Positions 51,502-60,259 of a DNA stretch of 64,000 nucleotides are shown here, one piece after another. Source of the stretch: an uncultured Lachnospiraceae bacterium. Lineage in GTDB: Bacteria; Bacillota; Clostridia; Lachnospirales; Lachnospiraceae. The stretch spans positions 42,155-106,154 of the forward strand of contig CAJUSO010000005.1 in the NCBI GenBank assembly GCA_910588965.1, written 5' to 3'. Every line of letters begins with the position of its first letter. Position 1 is the first letter of the stretch. The translations under genes and the position numbers were made by a program. The notes beneath the pieces are model-generated. The model worked only from the letters and a program-made list of their open reading frames with translations. It did not search any database and was not told where the DNA came from.

Positions 51502-52899
51502 TTATTTGGGGCAGGCAGGCGCCTGTGTTTGGGGGCCTTCCTTTTGGGAAAGCGATTTTTGCCTGTTTAATTCTATGCGTGCCAACACAACTGACAGGAG
51601 AAATGCCATAAAATCGGCAATGGGCCCTGCGGATAACACACCCATAAGCCCAAAGCGGAGCGGTAGCGCCAGGATAAGCGGTATCAGGAAGAAAACCTGT
51701 CTGGTCAGCGCCAGGAAAGCCCCTTTCACCGCTTTCCCTATCGCCGTAAAAAAGCTAGAAGAAAGCAGCTGTACGCCGTTCACCAGTACCATAAATAGAT
51801 AGATGCGCATGAACAGGACAGCAAATTCAAGGTACAGCGTGTCACCGGCCCCAAACAAAGAAATGATTTGCTGCGGGAAACATTGCAATAGCAAAAAACC
51901 GATGGCAGAAACTATCATATTCCATTTGATTGCATGCAGGTATGCTTCCCGTACACGGGAATACTGTTTTGCCCCATAGTTGAAGCCTATGATGGGCTGT
52001 GAGCCTTGGGATATCCCGACGACGATAGCCAGGATAATCGCATTTGTTTTCATGACAATCCCGCAGGCGGCTAACGGGATATCCGGGCCATAGGCTGATT
52101 GCGCCCCATAATAGGTCAGTGAATGATACAGTATAATCTGCACAAGGGTAATTGCAATCTGGTTCGCGCTGCTGCTTATCCCCATACTGCAGGTTTCTAG
52201 GCTTTCCCGGATACTGGGCCGGAAACTGTTTTTTTCAAAACGGATGGTTTGGAAGCGCCATAAATAACGTATGGCGAAAAAAAAGGACAGGATCTGCCCA
52301 AGGACGGTTGCCAAAGCCGCCCCGAAGATACCCCAATGGAAAAGAAAAATGAAAATTGGGTCAAGGATGGTATTGGCAACCGCGCCCAGTACCATGCAGG
52401 CCATTGAATACCTGGGGCTTCCGTCTGCCCGGATTAAATTGCTCATACCATTTGTGATAATTAAAAACGGCATCCCCGCCAAGGTGACACGGGCGTATTG
52501 CTGCGCAAAAGGGAACACGTCTTTCGTAGACCCAAACAATACCAGGAGTTGGTCCAGCAGGCTTTCCCCTATGGCCAGGTAAATAAGCCCGGCGATTGCC
52601 ATTAGGACGATGCCGTTTCCGGCTGCCTTAGCGGCTGCCCCCTCTTCCTTTTTCCCGAGATAAAGGGAAAAGCGGGAAGCGCTGCCAATCCCGATGAGCA
52701 AGGAGATGGCAAGGCAAATGGTAGAGAATGGATAAGCAACATTGGTCGCGGCATTTCCAAGATACCCTACGCCCTGGCCAATGAAAATCTGGTCCACAAT
52801 ATTGTAGAGGGAACCTACCAGGGTGGCCGTAATGCTTGGGAGGGCATAGTCTTTCAGCAGCTTTGGGATTTTTTCATAACCTAGGGGATTTCCAGACAT
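51502..52899 (-). CDS. MATE-family efflux transporter
   Basis: A 465-residue polytopic membrane protein with about twelve helices and MATE pattern: YALPSITATLVGSLYNIVDQ, IFIGQGVGYLGNAATNVAYP, GSPRYSMACMVLGAVANTIL, and the second-half counterparts QPIIGFNYGAKQYSRVREAY and FTAIGKAVKGAFLALTRQ. It is probably a Na+ or H+ coupled drug or metabolite exporter. It starts 1 base after the MarR regulator's stop, so both come from the same minus-strand promoter. The convergent ABC ATPase gene ends 10 bases away with no obvious terminator. Confidence 0.92.
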   Translation of the reverse strand: MSGNPLGYEKIPKLLKDYALPSITATLVGSLYNIVDQIFIGQGVGYLGNAATNVAYPFSTICLAISLLIGIGSASRFSLYLGKKEEGAAAKAAGNGIVLMAIAGLIYLAIGESLLDQLLVLFGSTKDVFPFAQQYARVTLAGMPFLIITNGMSNLIRADGSPRYSMACMVLGAVANTILDPIFIFLFHWGIFGAALATVLGQILSFFFAIRYLWRFQTIRFEKNSFRPSIRESLETCSMGISSSANQIAITLVQIILYHSLTYYGAQSAYGPDIPLAACGIVMKTNAIILAIVVGISQGSQPIIGFNYGAKQYSRVREAYLHAIKWNMIVSAIGFLLLQCFPQQIISLFGAGDTLYLEFAVLFMRIYLFMVLVNGVQLLSSSFFTAIGKAVKGAFLALTRQVFFLIPLILALPLRFGLMGVLSAGPIADFMAFLLSVVLARIELNRQKSLSQKEGPQTQAPACPK

Positions 52900-52900
52900 C

Positions 52901-53341
52901 CTATTCTTCCTCCTTTCGCCGGATATGCAGTTCTGCCGTAATGTTTTTTCCAGCCCGCTGCAGCAAATCTGCGAAAAGATCTTTTTCTGTTTCGCTGAAA
53001 CCCTGCAGCAAAACCGCCTCTGTCTTTTCGCAGGCTGCCCGTATTTCTTCTATCATGGACTGTGCGCGGCTGGTAGGGTACAGCTTCCATGTCCTCTTAT
53101 CCTTATCATTGGGGGAACGGGTAATCAGGCCTTGCTTATCCAATGCCGCAATTGTCCGAACAATATTGCTTGGATGGACATAAAACATATCCAGCAGGGA
53201 ATCCTGCAGGATGCCGGGGGAATTACATACTTTCAGCAAAAACATATATTGGCTGCTGTTGATGCCAAAGGGCGCAAGCTGTTTGTCCAAATAAATTTTG
53301 TAAAAACGGTCTGCAATGGAAAGCCATTTTAATAGTTTCAT
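52901..53341 (-). CDS. MarR-family transcriptional regulator
   Basis: The 146-residue protein has a MarR winged helix: FGINSSQYMFLLKVCNSPGI, the recognition helix YVHPSNIVRTIAALDKQGLI and the wing RSPNDKDKRTWKLYPT. The start is set at the codon whose complement is CAT 53339-53341, since GGAGGT lies 8 bases before it; an 18-residue longer frame lacks a site and would cross the promoter. It probably represses itself and the MATE gene through the palindrome in its promoter. Confidence 0.9.
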   Translation of the reverse strand: MKLLKWLSIADRFYKIYLDKQLAPFGINSSQYMFLLKVCNSPGILQDSLLDMFYVHPSNIVRTIAALDKQGLITRSPNDKDKRTWKLYPTSRAQSMIEEIRAACEKTEAVLLQGFSETEKDLFADLLQRAGKNITAELHIRRKEEE

Positions 53342-53366
53342 AGATAATCTACCTCCAATTGGGGAT

Positions 53367-53395
53367 ATTATATCACAAGATGCGTGCGCACGCAA
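53367..53395 (-). promoter_or_regulatory. Promoter and palindromic operator of the marR-MATE operon
   Basis: On the minus strand TTGCGT (53395-53390) and TATAAT (53372-53367) are spaced by 17 bases. The 14-bp perfect palindrome TGCGTGCGCACGCA (53381-53394) overlaps the -35 box and is a likely MarR binding site. Confidence 0.75.
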
Positions 53396-53425
53396 TTATA
53401 TGGGGCTGAAATTTTTGCTTACATG

Positions 53426-53454
53426 TTGTTTCAGGGCGTTTTGCATGGTACAAT
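53426..53454 (+). promoter_or_regulatory. Promoter of the M15 peptidase gene
   Basis: TTGTTT (53426-53431) and TACAAT (53449-53454) are spaced by 17 bases, about 95 bases before the start codon. Confidence 0.5.
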
Positions 53455-53548
53455 AACTTTGCAAAGCGTAAGAACTGTGGGAGGCGTATGCCAGGAAGCG
53501 GCAGGCCTTGCCATATGACCGGATGATAGGAAGGATGGAGAGCCAGAG

Positions 53549-54631
53549 ATGAAGCGAAGGAAATCCAGCCGTTTTTTCAAGAGATGCCTTTTCCTGGGCG
53601 GGGCTGCCCTGTTGTCCCTGGGTGCGTACTGGCTACTGCAGGCGCCTGAGGGGGAGGGATGGCGGCAGGGGAAGGAGCGCGTAGCTTATTTGGAGAGGGG
53701 GTTCCCCCTGGGGCTTGGGGCATGCCTGGAACAGGCTGTGGCAGAAGCCAGCATCCCCCTGGCAAGCGCCCAAGAGGCGGGCATAACAGGAAGCCCGCAA
53801 GAACCAGGCCAAGAAGGAGCGGGCATAACAGGAAGCCCGCAAGAACCAAGCCAGGAAGAGGCAGGCGCAGCAGGAACCCCGCAAATGCCAGGCCAGGGAG
53901 AGGCAGGCGCAGCAGGAACCCCACAAATGCCAGGCCAGGAAGAGGCAGGCGCAGCAGGAACCCCGCAAATGCCAAACCTGGCGGAAATCCGGGAAATGCC
54001 GGCAGGCACAGCCCTTCCGGTTTCCCAGGTTTCCCAGGAAATCCTTGACAGCCTGTTTTGCAGCATGGAACTGCCAGAGGAGGTGCGGCAGAGGGTCTGG
54101 GGCGTATCTTACCAGGAAAATGACACAGTTTCCCTTGAGGAGCTCCGCTACCTGCGTGTGCTGCATATGGGGTTTGACGGGCAGGCCCATATTGGGGAAC
54201 TGATTGTGAACCAGCTGATTGCAGAAGATATCTTAGCAATCATGCGCGAGCTTTACCGCCAGTCTTACCCTATTGAGAAAATGCTCCTGATTGATACTTA
54301 TGGGGCGGAGGACGCCCTGTCTATGGCGGATAACAACACCTCTGCCTTCAATTACCGTGAGATTGCGGGGAGCAGCCGCCTGTCAAAGCATGCAAAAGGG
54401 CTTGCCATTGATATCAATCCCCTGTATAATCCTTATGTGAAGCAGGAGGGGGACGGCCAGGTTACTGTCAGCCCGCCGGAAGGGGCGGCCTATGCAGACC
54501 GCGGCGGGGATTTCCCTTATAAGATAGAGGGGGACGGCCTGTGCTGCCAGCTTTTTGGGGAGTATGGGTTTACCTGGGGAGGCAGCTGGAATTCTGTGAA
54601 GGATTACCAGCATTTTGAATACGCAGGCTGA
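53549..54631 (+). CDS. M15-family (VanY/D-Ala-D-Ala carboxypeptidase-like) peptidase with tandem-repeat stalk
   Basis: The 360-residue protein has a basic start and membrane anchor (CLFLGGAALLSLGAYWLLQ, about 13-31). A repeat stalk of five 13-14-residue units spans residues 75-143 (QEAGITGSPQEPG ... QEEAGAAGTPQMPG). The C-terminal M15 domain contains NNTSAFNYREIAGSSRLSKH, AKGLAIDINPLYNP and DYQHFEYAG, supplying the His/Asp/His zinc ligands. It probably trims cell wall peptides at the outer membrane face. The stalk should place the enzyme away from the membrane. The repeats suggest length variation between strains. Confidence 0.85.
   Translation: MKRRKSSRFFKRCLFLGGAALLSLGAYWLLQAPEGEGWRQGKERVAYLERGFPLGLGACLEQAVAEASIPLASAQEAGITGSPQEPGQEGAGITGSPQEPSQEEAGAAGTPQMPGQGEAGAAGTPQMPGQEEAGAAGTPQMPNLAEIREMPAGTALPVSQVSQEILDSLFCSMELPEEVRQRVWGVSYQENDTVSLEELRYLRVLHMGFDGQAHIGELIVNQLIAEDILAIMRELYRQSYPIEKMLLIDTYGAEDALSMADNNTSAFNYREIAGSSRLSKHAKGLAIDINPLYNPYVKQEGDGQVTVSPPEGAAYADRGGDFPYKIEGDGLCCQLFGEYGFTWGGSWNSVKDYQHFEYAG
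53771..53977 (+). repeat. Tandem repeat of 39-42 bp (five units) inside the M15 peptidase gene
   Basis: Five units starting CAAGAGGCGGGCATAACAGG and later CAGGAAGAGGCAGGCGCAGC are in frame; the last three are nearly identical at DNA level, which points to recent slippage or unequal exchange. All units keep the reading frame. Confidence 0.85.
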
Positions 54632-54661
54632 CGGCCTGCCTTGGAGCTGGGAAGGGTGCAG

Positions 54662-55318
54662 ATGAACCGGAATTACCAAAAAGAGTTAGAGCAGAACATC
54701 CGGAAGCAGGAAAAGCAGGGCTGGGTGCCGAAGCTTTTTTTGCACAGCTGCTGTGCGCCGTGCAGCAGCTATGTGCTGGAGTATCTGTCTCAATATTATG
54801 AGATTACCGTTTTTTATTATAACCCCAATATTTACCCGGATGAGGAGTACTACAAAAGGGTGGGGGAACAGAAGGCGTTTATCCAGCGGTTTTCAAAAAA
54901 GCAGGGGCAGATGGGAAGGGGCTTCCATCCTATCGGGTTTGTGGAAGGCAAGTATGAGAAAGAACGCTTTTACCAAATGGCCGAAGGGCTGGAAAGCGTC
55001 CCGGAGGGCGGGGAACGCTGCTTCCGGTGCTATGCGCTGCGGCTAAGGGAAGCGGCGCAGCAGGCCAGGGAAAGGCAGATGGATTATTTTACCACCACGT
55101 TATCCATTAGCCCGCTGAAGAATGCCCGCAAACTGAATGAGATTGGGGAGCAGCTGGCAGAAGAGTATGGGGTCAGGTATTTGGCTTCGGATTTTAAGAA
55201 AAAGGATGGGTATAAGCGTTCGGTGGAACTCTCGGGGGAATATGGGATGTACCGGCAGGATTATTGCGGGTGCGTGTATTCCATGCAGGAGAGGCAGAAG
55301 GGGAAACCCGCGGACTGA
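54662..55318 (+). CDS. queH: Epoxyqueuosine reductase QueH
   Basis: The 218-residue protein has the QueH (DUF208) pattern: LHSCCAPCSSYVLEYLSQYY, FYYNPNIYPDEEYYKRV, GERCFRCYALRLREAAQQAR, and the C-terminal QDYCGCVYSMQER. The adjacent CC and later cysteine pairs hold the iron-sulfur cluster. It reduces epoxyqueuosine to queuosine in tRNA. ATG 54662 follows GGGAAGGG; an upstream TTG at 54641 is less likely. It lies 30 bases behind the M15 gene and 26 bases before argH. Confidence 0.92.
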   Translation: MNRNYQKELEQNIRKQEKQGWVPKLFLHSCCAPCSSYVLEYLSQYYEITVFYYNPNIYPDEEYYKRVGEQKAFIQRFSKKQGQMGRGFHPIGFVEGKYEKERFYQMAEGLESVPEGGERCFRCYALRLREAAQQARERQMDYFTTTLSISPLKNARKLNEIGEQLAEEYGVRYLASDFKKKDGYKRSVELSGEYGMYRQDYCGCVYSMQERQKGKPAD

Positions 55319-55344
55319 AAGAATGAGAGAAAAGAGGAAAATGT

Positions 55345-56766
55345 ATGGCACAGTTATGGGGAGGGCGCTTTACGAAAGAGACCGACCAGTTGGTCTACCG
55401 TTTTAATGCGTCCATATCATTTGACAAGAAGTTTTACCGGCAGGACATGGAGGGCAGCATTGCCCATGTGAAGATGTTAGGGAAGCAGGGGATCCTAACA
55501 GAGGCGGAGGCAAGGGAGATTTCCAGCGCGATAAAGGGGATGTTACAGGAAGTGGAAGAAGGGACGTTGGAGATTTCCCATGAGTATGAGGATATCCATA
55601 GCTTTGTGGAAGCGGTCCTGATTGAACGTTTGGGGGATGTGGGGAAGAAATTACACACGGGCAGGAGCCGGAATGACCAGGTGGCGTTGGATATGCGCCT
55701 TTATATCCGCCAGGAAGTGTTGGAGGCAGATAGCCTTCTGGAAGGGCTGCTCCAGGCGGTACTGGCAGTCATGGAAGAAAATACGGATACGTTTATGCCA
55801 GGCTTTACCCATTTGCAGAAAGCGCAGCCTGTTACGCTGGCGCACCATATGGGCGCATATTTTGAAATGTTCAAACGTGACCGGCAGCGTATGGAGGACA
55901 TTTACCATAGGATGAATTACTGCCCGTTGGGGTCCGGCGCCCTGGCAGGGACCACTTATGATTTGGACCGGTATGATACGGCGGCGCAGATGGGGTTTGC
56001 AGGACCTACGCTAAATAGTATGGACGGCGTATCCGACCGGGATTACCTGATTGAGTTCCTTTCTGCCCTCTCTACCATTATGATGCACCTGAGCCGCTTC
56101 TCAGAGGAAGTGATTATCTGGAACAGCAACGAGTACCAGTTTGTGGAGATTGACGACGCCTACAGCACCGGGAGCAGCATTATGCCCCAGAAGAAGAACC
56201 CGGACATTGCAGAGCTTGTGCGCGGCAAGACGGGGAGGGTTTACGGCGCCCTGATGTCCCTGCTTACCACGATGAAGGGGATTCCCTTGGCATATAACAA
56301 GGATATGCAGGAAGATAAGGAACTGACCTTTGATGCGATTGATACGGTGAAAGGCTGCCTCGCCCTTTTTACGGGCATGCTGTCTACGATGAAATTCCAA
56401 AAGGACAGGATGGAGGCAAGCGCAAAGCATGGCTTTACCAACGCTACCGATGCGGCAGACTATCTGGTAAACCACGGCGTGCCCTTCCGTGACGCCCATG
56501 GCATTGTGGGGAAATTGGTACTGTATTGCATTGAGAAAAATGTGGCCATTGACGATTTGGATTTGGAGGAATTAAAGCAGATTAGCCCTGTGTTTGAAAA
56601 GGATATTTTTGAAGCCGTTTCCATGGAAACCTGTGTGGAGAAAAGGCTGACCATCGGCGCCCCAGGCCAGAAAGCCATGGAACAGGTGATAGCCCTGGAA
56701 AAAGGCTACTTAAGCCATGATTGGAAGGAAAGCATTGCAGACTGGGAAACACAGCTGCTGGAATAA
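55345..56766 (+). CDS. argH: Argininosuccinate lyase
   Basis: A 473-residue fumarase/aspartase-superfamily enzyme with AQLWGGRFTKETDQLVYRFN, HTGRSRNDQVALDMRLY, GFTHLQKAQPVTLAHHM, and the signature GSSIMPQKKNPDIAELVRGK containing the catalytic Ser. It splits argininosuccinate into arginine and fumarate, the last step of arginine synthesis. The ATG at 55345 follows AAGAGGAAA. argG is not in the window, so the pathway genes are scattered. The gene ends before an AT-rich spacer. Confidence 0.97.
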   Translation: MAQLWGGRFTKETDQLVYRFNASISFDKKFYRQDMEGSIAHVKMLGKQGILTEAEAREISSAIKGMLQEVEEGTLEISHEYEDIHSFVEAVLIERLGDVGKKLHTGRSRNDQVALDMRLYIRQEVLEADSLLEGLLQAVLAVMEENTDTFMPGFTHLQKAQPVTLAHHMGAYFEMFKRDRQRMEDIYHRMNYCPLGSGALAGTTYDLDRYDTAAQMGFAGPTLNSMDGVSDRDYLIEFLSALSTIMMHLSRFSEEVIIWNSNEYQFVEIDDAYSTGSSIMPQKKNPDIAELVRGKTGRVYGALMSLLTTMKGIPLAYNKDMQEDKELTFDAIDTVKGCLALFTGMLSTMKFQKDRMEASAKHGFTNATDAADYLVNHGVPFRDAHGIVGKLVLYCIEKNVAIDDLDLEELKQISPVFEKDIFEAVSMETCVEKRLTIGAPGQKAMEQVIALEKGYLSHDWKESIADWETQLLE

Positions 56767-56859
56767 GGGTGGGCGCTGCGTCCCTAAGGGGTTTATTCGG
56801 TCACAATATCTATAATTTGATAAGATTCCACCATAATTTTGTATATTTTTTGGATTGAT

Positions 56860-56920
56860 TTTTCTCCTCAAATATATTAATATATTTCCTATGACAACAT
56901 TTGTCCGCTATATACGGACA
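56860..56920. promoter_or_regulatory. AT-rich spacer with palindrome upstream of asd
   Basis: The spacer 56800-56972 is markedly richer in A and T than its surroundings, with ATATATTAATATAT near 56870. The inverted repeat TGTCCG/CGGACA (56902-56907, 56915-56920) has a 7-base loop and may be an operator. I see no T-box or lysine riboswitch motif. Confidence 0.45.
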
Positions 56921-56972
56921 GACCATAAAATTCAGGCTGGATAAGAACAAAAATAAGTGAGGAGACAATACA

Positions 56973-58052
56973 ATGACAGAAAAATTAAAAGTAGGTATCC
57001 TGGGTGGGACCGGCATGGTAGGCCAACGCTTTATTGCCTTGCTGGAGGACCATCCCTGGTTTGAAGTGACGACGATTGCAGCAAGCCCCCGTTCTGCTGG
57101 CAAGAAATATAGGGAGGCCGTAGGTTCCCGCTGGAAAATGGATACCCCCATGCCGGCAGCCGTACAGGATATCACTGTCATGGACGTCAATGAAGTGGAA
57201 AAAGTTGCTTCCCAGGTAGATTTCGTATTCAGCGCCGTAGATATGTCCAAAGAAGAAATCAAAGCGATTGAGGAAGCCTATGCCAAGACAGAGACCCCGG
57301 TGGTTTCCAATAACAGCGCCCACAGATGGACGCCGGACGTACCTATGGTAGTGCCGGAAATCAACCCGGGACATATGGAGGTTATAGAGTTCCAGAAAAA
57401 ACGCCTTGGGACCCAGAAGGGTTTCATAGCCGTGAAGCCTAACTGTTCCATCCAGTCCTATGCCCCCGTGCTGACCGCATGGAAGGAATTTGAGCCCTAC
57501 GAAGTGGTGGCCGCCACATACCAGGCCGTTTCCGGTGCAGGCAAGACCTTGAAAGACTGGCCGGAGATGGAAGGCAATATCATCCCCTACATCGGCGGCG
57601 AAGAAGAAAAATCAGAAAAAGAGCCCCTGCGCCTCTGGGGCGGGATCAAAGACGGCGTCATTGTCCCGGCAGAAAGCCCGGCCATTACCTGCCAGTGCAT
57701 CCGCGTCCCCGTCTTAAATGGCCACACGGCGGCTGTATTTGTAAAGTTCAGGAAGGTTCCTACGAAGGAACAGCTCATAGAAAAACTTAAGGGATTCTGC
57801 GGCTTGCCCCAGGAACTGGGGCTGCCCAGCGCACCGAAGCAGTTTATCCAATACCTGGAAGAAGAGAACCGCCCGCAGGTTGCAGAGGATGTGGATTATG
57901 AAAAGGGCATGGGCATCAGCGTAGGGCGCCTCCGTGAGGATACGGTTTACGACTGGAAGTTCGTAGGCCTTTCCCACAATACCGTCCGGGGCGCAGCCGG
58001 CGGGGCAATCCTGTGCGCAGAACTCCTGAAGGCGCAGGGCTATATCGGCTAA
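56973..58052 (+). CDS. asd: Aspartate-semialdehyde dehydrogenase
   Basis: The 359-residue enzyme has the NADP-binding GILGGTGMVGQRFIALLEDH, SNNSAHRW, the active-site Cys in VKPNCSIQSYAPVLTAW, TYQAVSGAGKTLKDWP, and the terminal VGLSHNTVRGAAGGAILCAE. Its length and the long insertion around 190-230 place it with the archaeal/yeast-like subgroup of Asd found in many Clostridia. It makes aspartate semialdehyde for lysine, threonine, methionine and diaminopimelate. GTGAGGAG precedes the ATG. Confidence 0.95.
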   Translation: MTEKLKVGILGGTGMVGQRFIALLEDHPWFEVTTIAASPRSAGKKYREAVGSRWKMDTPMPAAVQDITVMDVNEVEKVASQVDFVFSAVDMSKEEIKAIEEAYAKTETPVVSNNSAHRWTPDVPMVVPEINPGHMEVIEFQKKRLGTQKGFIAVKPNCSIQSYAPVLTAWKEFEPYEVVAATYQAVSGAGKTLKDWPEMEGNIIPYIGGEEEKSEKEPLRLWGGIKDGVIVPAESPAITCQCIRVPVLNGHTAAVFVKFRKVPTKEQLIEKLKGFCGLPQELGLPSAPKQFIQYLEEENRPQVAEDVDYEKGMGISVGRLREDTVYDWKFVGLSHNTVRGAAGGAILCAELLKAQGYIG

Positions 58053-58190
58053 GCCAGCCCTAAAGGGGGAATCGCGCCCCATAAGCAGAGACAGGGACAA
58101 TTTGCAGGGGGAGAGAAATTATTTCTATTTCCCCTTGCATTTGGGAAAATTAAGTGTTATCATAAAGGAGATAACAAGATAATCCGAGAG

Positions 58191-58223
58191 TTGAGAGTGG
58201 GTCATTGCCCACTCTCAATTTTA
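58191..58223 (+). terminator. Hairpin in the leader of the rimP operon
   Basis: TTGAGAGTGGG and CCCACTCTCAA form an 11-bp stem followed by TTTTA. A second hairpin (GCAGGGGGAGA/TATTTCCCCTTGC, about 58103-58140) lies behind asd. The first may act as an attenuator ahead of rimP. Confidence 0.6.
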
Positions 58224-58260
58224 TGCGTGTGGCCAGTAGAGAGAGGAAGAAGGTGGAAGC

Positions 58261-58728
58261 ATGTCAAGGAAAGAGAGTTATGAGCAGCGGACGGAGGAAT
58301 TGCTGCTTCCAATCATAGAAGAGTGCCAGTTTGAACTGGTGGATGTGGAATATGTAAAGGAAGGCGGGAACTGGTACTTGCGGGCGTATATTGATAAAGA
58401 AGGCGGGGTAACCGTGGACGACTGCGAGGTTGTCAGCAGGAGGATGAGCGATTTGCTGGATGAGCAGGATTTTATTGAGGAATCCTATATTTTTGAAGTA
58501 AGCTCCCCCGGCCTGGGCAGGCCTTTGAAGAAAGAGAAGGACTATGCCAGGAGCCTGGGCAAGGAACTTGAAATCAGGACTTACCGCCCTATTAATAAGG
58601 AAAAAGAATTTTATGGCACCCTTACGTCATATGATGAAACTACGGTAACCATAGAGCTGGAGGATCATACGGAAATGACATTTGCGAAAACAGACCTTGC
58701 ATTGATCCGCTTGGCCTTTGATTTTTAA
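58261..58728 (+). CDS. rimP: Ribosome maturation factor RimP
   Basis: A 155-residue protein with the RimP pattern: IIEECQFELVDVEYVKEGGN, LRAYIDKEGGVTVDDCEVVS, SPGLGRPLKKEKDYARSLGK and a C-terminal Sm-like domain (TVTIELEDHTEMTFAKTDLA). It assists 30S subunit assembly. AAGAAGGTGGAAGC precedes the ATG. It starts the conserved rimP-nusA-ylxR-ylxQ-infB operon. Confidence 0.95.
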   Translation: MSRKESYEQRTEELLLPIIEECQFELVDVEYVKEGGNWYLRAYIDKEGGVTVDDCEVVSRRMSDLLDEQDFIEESYIFEVSSPGLGRPLKKEKDYARSLGKELEIRTYRPINKEKEFYGTLTSYDETTVTIELEDHTEMTFAKTDLALIRLAFDF

Positions 58729-58792
58729 AAGCAACATATTAAAATCCCGTTGCCCCGCGGGAAAGATAAAAGGACTCAAGGAGGATAAAAAA

Positions 58793-60259
58793 ATGAACAA
58801 CGAGTTATTGGAAGCGCTGCTTGTAATAGAAAAAGAAAAAGACATCAGCAAGGAAACATTGCTGGAAGCGATTGAAAATTCCCTGATTACCGCCTGTAAG
58901 AACCATTTTGGCAAGTCAGACAACATTAAGGTGGATATCAACCCTAAGACCTGCGAGTTCCATGTCTATGCGGAGAAGGCTGTGGTGGAGGAGGTGGAAG
59001 ACCCCGTAATGGAAATCAGCCTGCAGCATGCCAGGGAGATTGATTCCAAATATGACATTGGGGATATTGTCAACATTGAGGTGAAGTCCAAAGAGTTTGG
59101 GCGTATTGCCACGCAGAATGCCAAGAACGTCATCCTGCAGAAAATCAGGGAAGAAGAGAGGAAAGTATTGTTTGAGCAGTACTATGGCAAAGAGAAGGAC
59201 GTGGTGACTGGCATCGTCCAGCGGTATGTAGGCAGGAATATCAGCATTAACCTGGGGAAGGTGGATGCTATCTTAAATGAGAACGAGCAGGTAAAGGGGG
59301 AAGTGTTCCAGCCTACAGAGCGGATCAAGCTTTATATCCTGGAAGTGAAGCCTACTTCCAAAGGGCCGAAAATCCTGGTATCCCGGACCCATCCGGAATT
59401 GGTGAAGCGCTTGTTTGAATCAGAAGTGACAGAGGTCAAGGACGGCATTGTAGAGATTAAGAGCATTTCCAGGGAAGCAGGCAGCAGGACAAAGATTGCC
59501 GTATGGAGCAATGACCCGGATGTGGACGCAGTAGGAGCCTGCGTGGGAGTGAATGGCGCTAGGGTCAATACCATTGTCAATGAGCTGCGCGGGGAAAAAA
59601 TAGACATTATCAATTGGAGTGATAATGCGGCCATGCTGATTGAAAATGCCCTGAGCCCAGCGAAAGTGATTTCTGTCATTGCTGATGCAGATGAGAAGAC
59701 AGCAAAGGTAGTGGTGCCGGATTACCAATTGTCCCTGGCTATTGGCAAGGAGGGGCAGAATGCAAGGCTAGCCGCAAGGCTTACAGGGTTTAAGATTGAT
59801 ATTAAGAGTGAGACCCAGGCAAGGGAAGCCGGCGATTTCATGGATTATGAAAATGACTATGAAGAATACGACGAGGATTTCACGGATGGTTTTGCAGAAG
59901 GCGCAAGGGATTATGAGGAAGATGCGTACGGGGAAGAAGGCGTAAGGGATTACGAGGAAGATGCGTACAGGGAAGAAGGCGCAAGCGATTATGAGGAAGA
60001 TGCGTACGGAGAGGGAAGTATAGGCGATACGAATGAGGATGCGTATGGAGAAGGGGATAATTACGAAGAAGAGGAAGTGGGACCAGAAGGAGATGATTAC
60101 GGAGAAGGTACAATAGAACCAGAAGGAGATGTTTACGGAGAAGCGGAAGAGGAAGCAGAAGAGGATGTTTACCAAGAAGGCATTATGGAAGCAGAAGGGG
60201 ATGCTTATGGAGAAGTCAGGAATATAGGAAACGGGGAAGAAGGCGGTGAAAATGAATAA
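58793..60259 (+). CDS. nusA: Transcription termination/antitermination protein NusA with acidic repeat tail
   Basis: Residues 1-348 are a normal NusA: N-terminal RNA polymerase-binding domain, S1 domain (VTGIVQRYVGRNISINLGKV), KH1 (DPDVDAVGACVGVNGARVNT) and KH2 (SLAIGKEGQNARLAARLTGF). From about residue 349 to 488 follows an acidic, repetitive tail rich in Asp, Glu, Tyr and Gly (units such as DYEEDAYGEEG). Typical Firmicutes NusA ends near 350-400. AAGGAGG is 7 bases before ATG 58793; a longer frame from 58718 overlaps rimP and is rejected. The tail resembles in composition the acidic AR domains of E. coli NusA but not in sequence. Confidence 0.95.
   Translation: MNNELLEALLVIEKEKDISKETLLEAIENSLITACKNHFGKSDNIKVDINPKTCEFHVYAEKAVVEEVEDPVMEISLQHAREIDSKYDIGDIVNIEVKSKEFGRIATQNAKNVILQKIREEERKVLFEQYYGKEKDVVTGIVQRYVGRNISINLGKVDAILNENEQVKGEVFQPTERIKLYILEVKPTSKGPKILVSRTHPELVKRLFESEVTEVKDGIVEIKSISREAGSRTKIAVWSNDPDVDAVGACVGVNGARVNTIVNELRGEKIDIINWSDNAAMLIENALSPAKVISVIADADEKTAKVVVPDYQLSLAIGKEGQNARLAARLTGFKIDIKSETQAREAGDFMDYENDYEEYDEDFTDGFAEGARDYEEDAYGEEGVRDYEEDAYREEGASDYEEDAYGEGSIGDTNEDAYGEGDNYEEEEVGPEGDDYGEGTIEPEGDVYGEAEEEAEEDVYQEGIMEAEGDAYGEVRNIGNGEEGGENE

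Noticed and set aside
53577..54239. Long minus-strand open frames over the M15 peptidase repeats
   Set aside because: They mirror the tandem repeats and GC-rich codon use of the real plus-strand gene and have no start signals.
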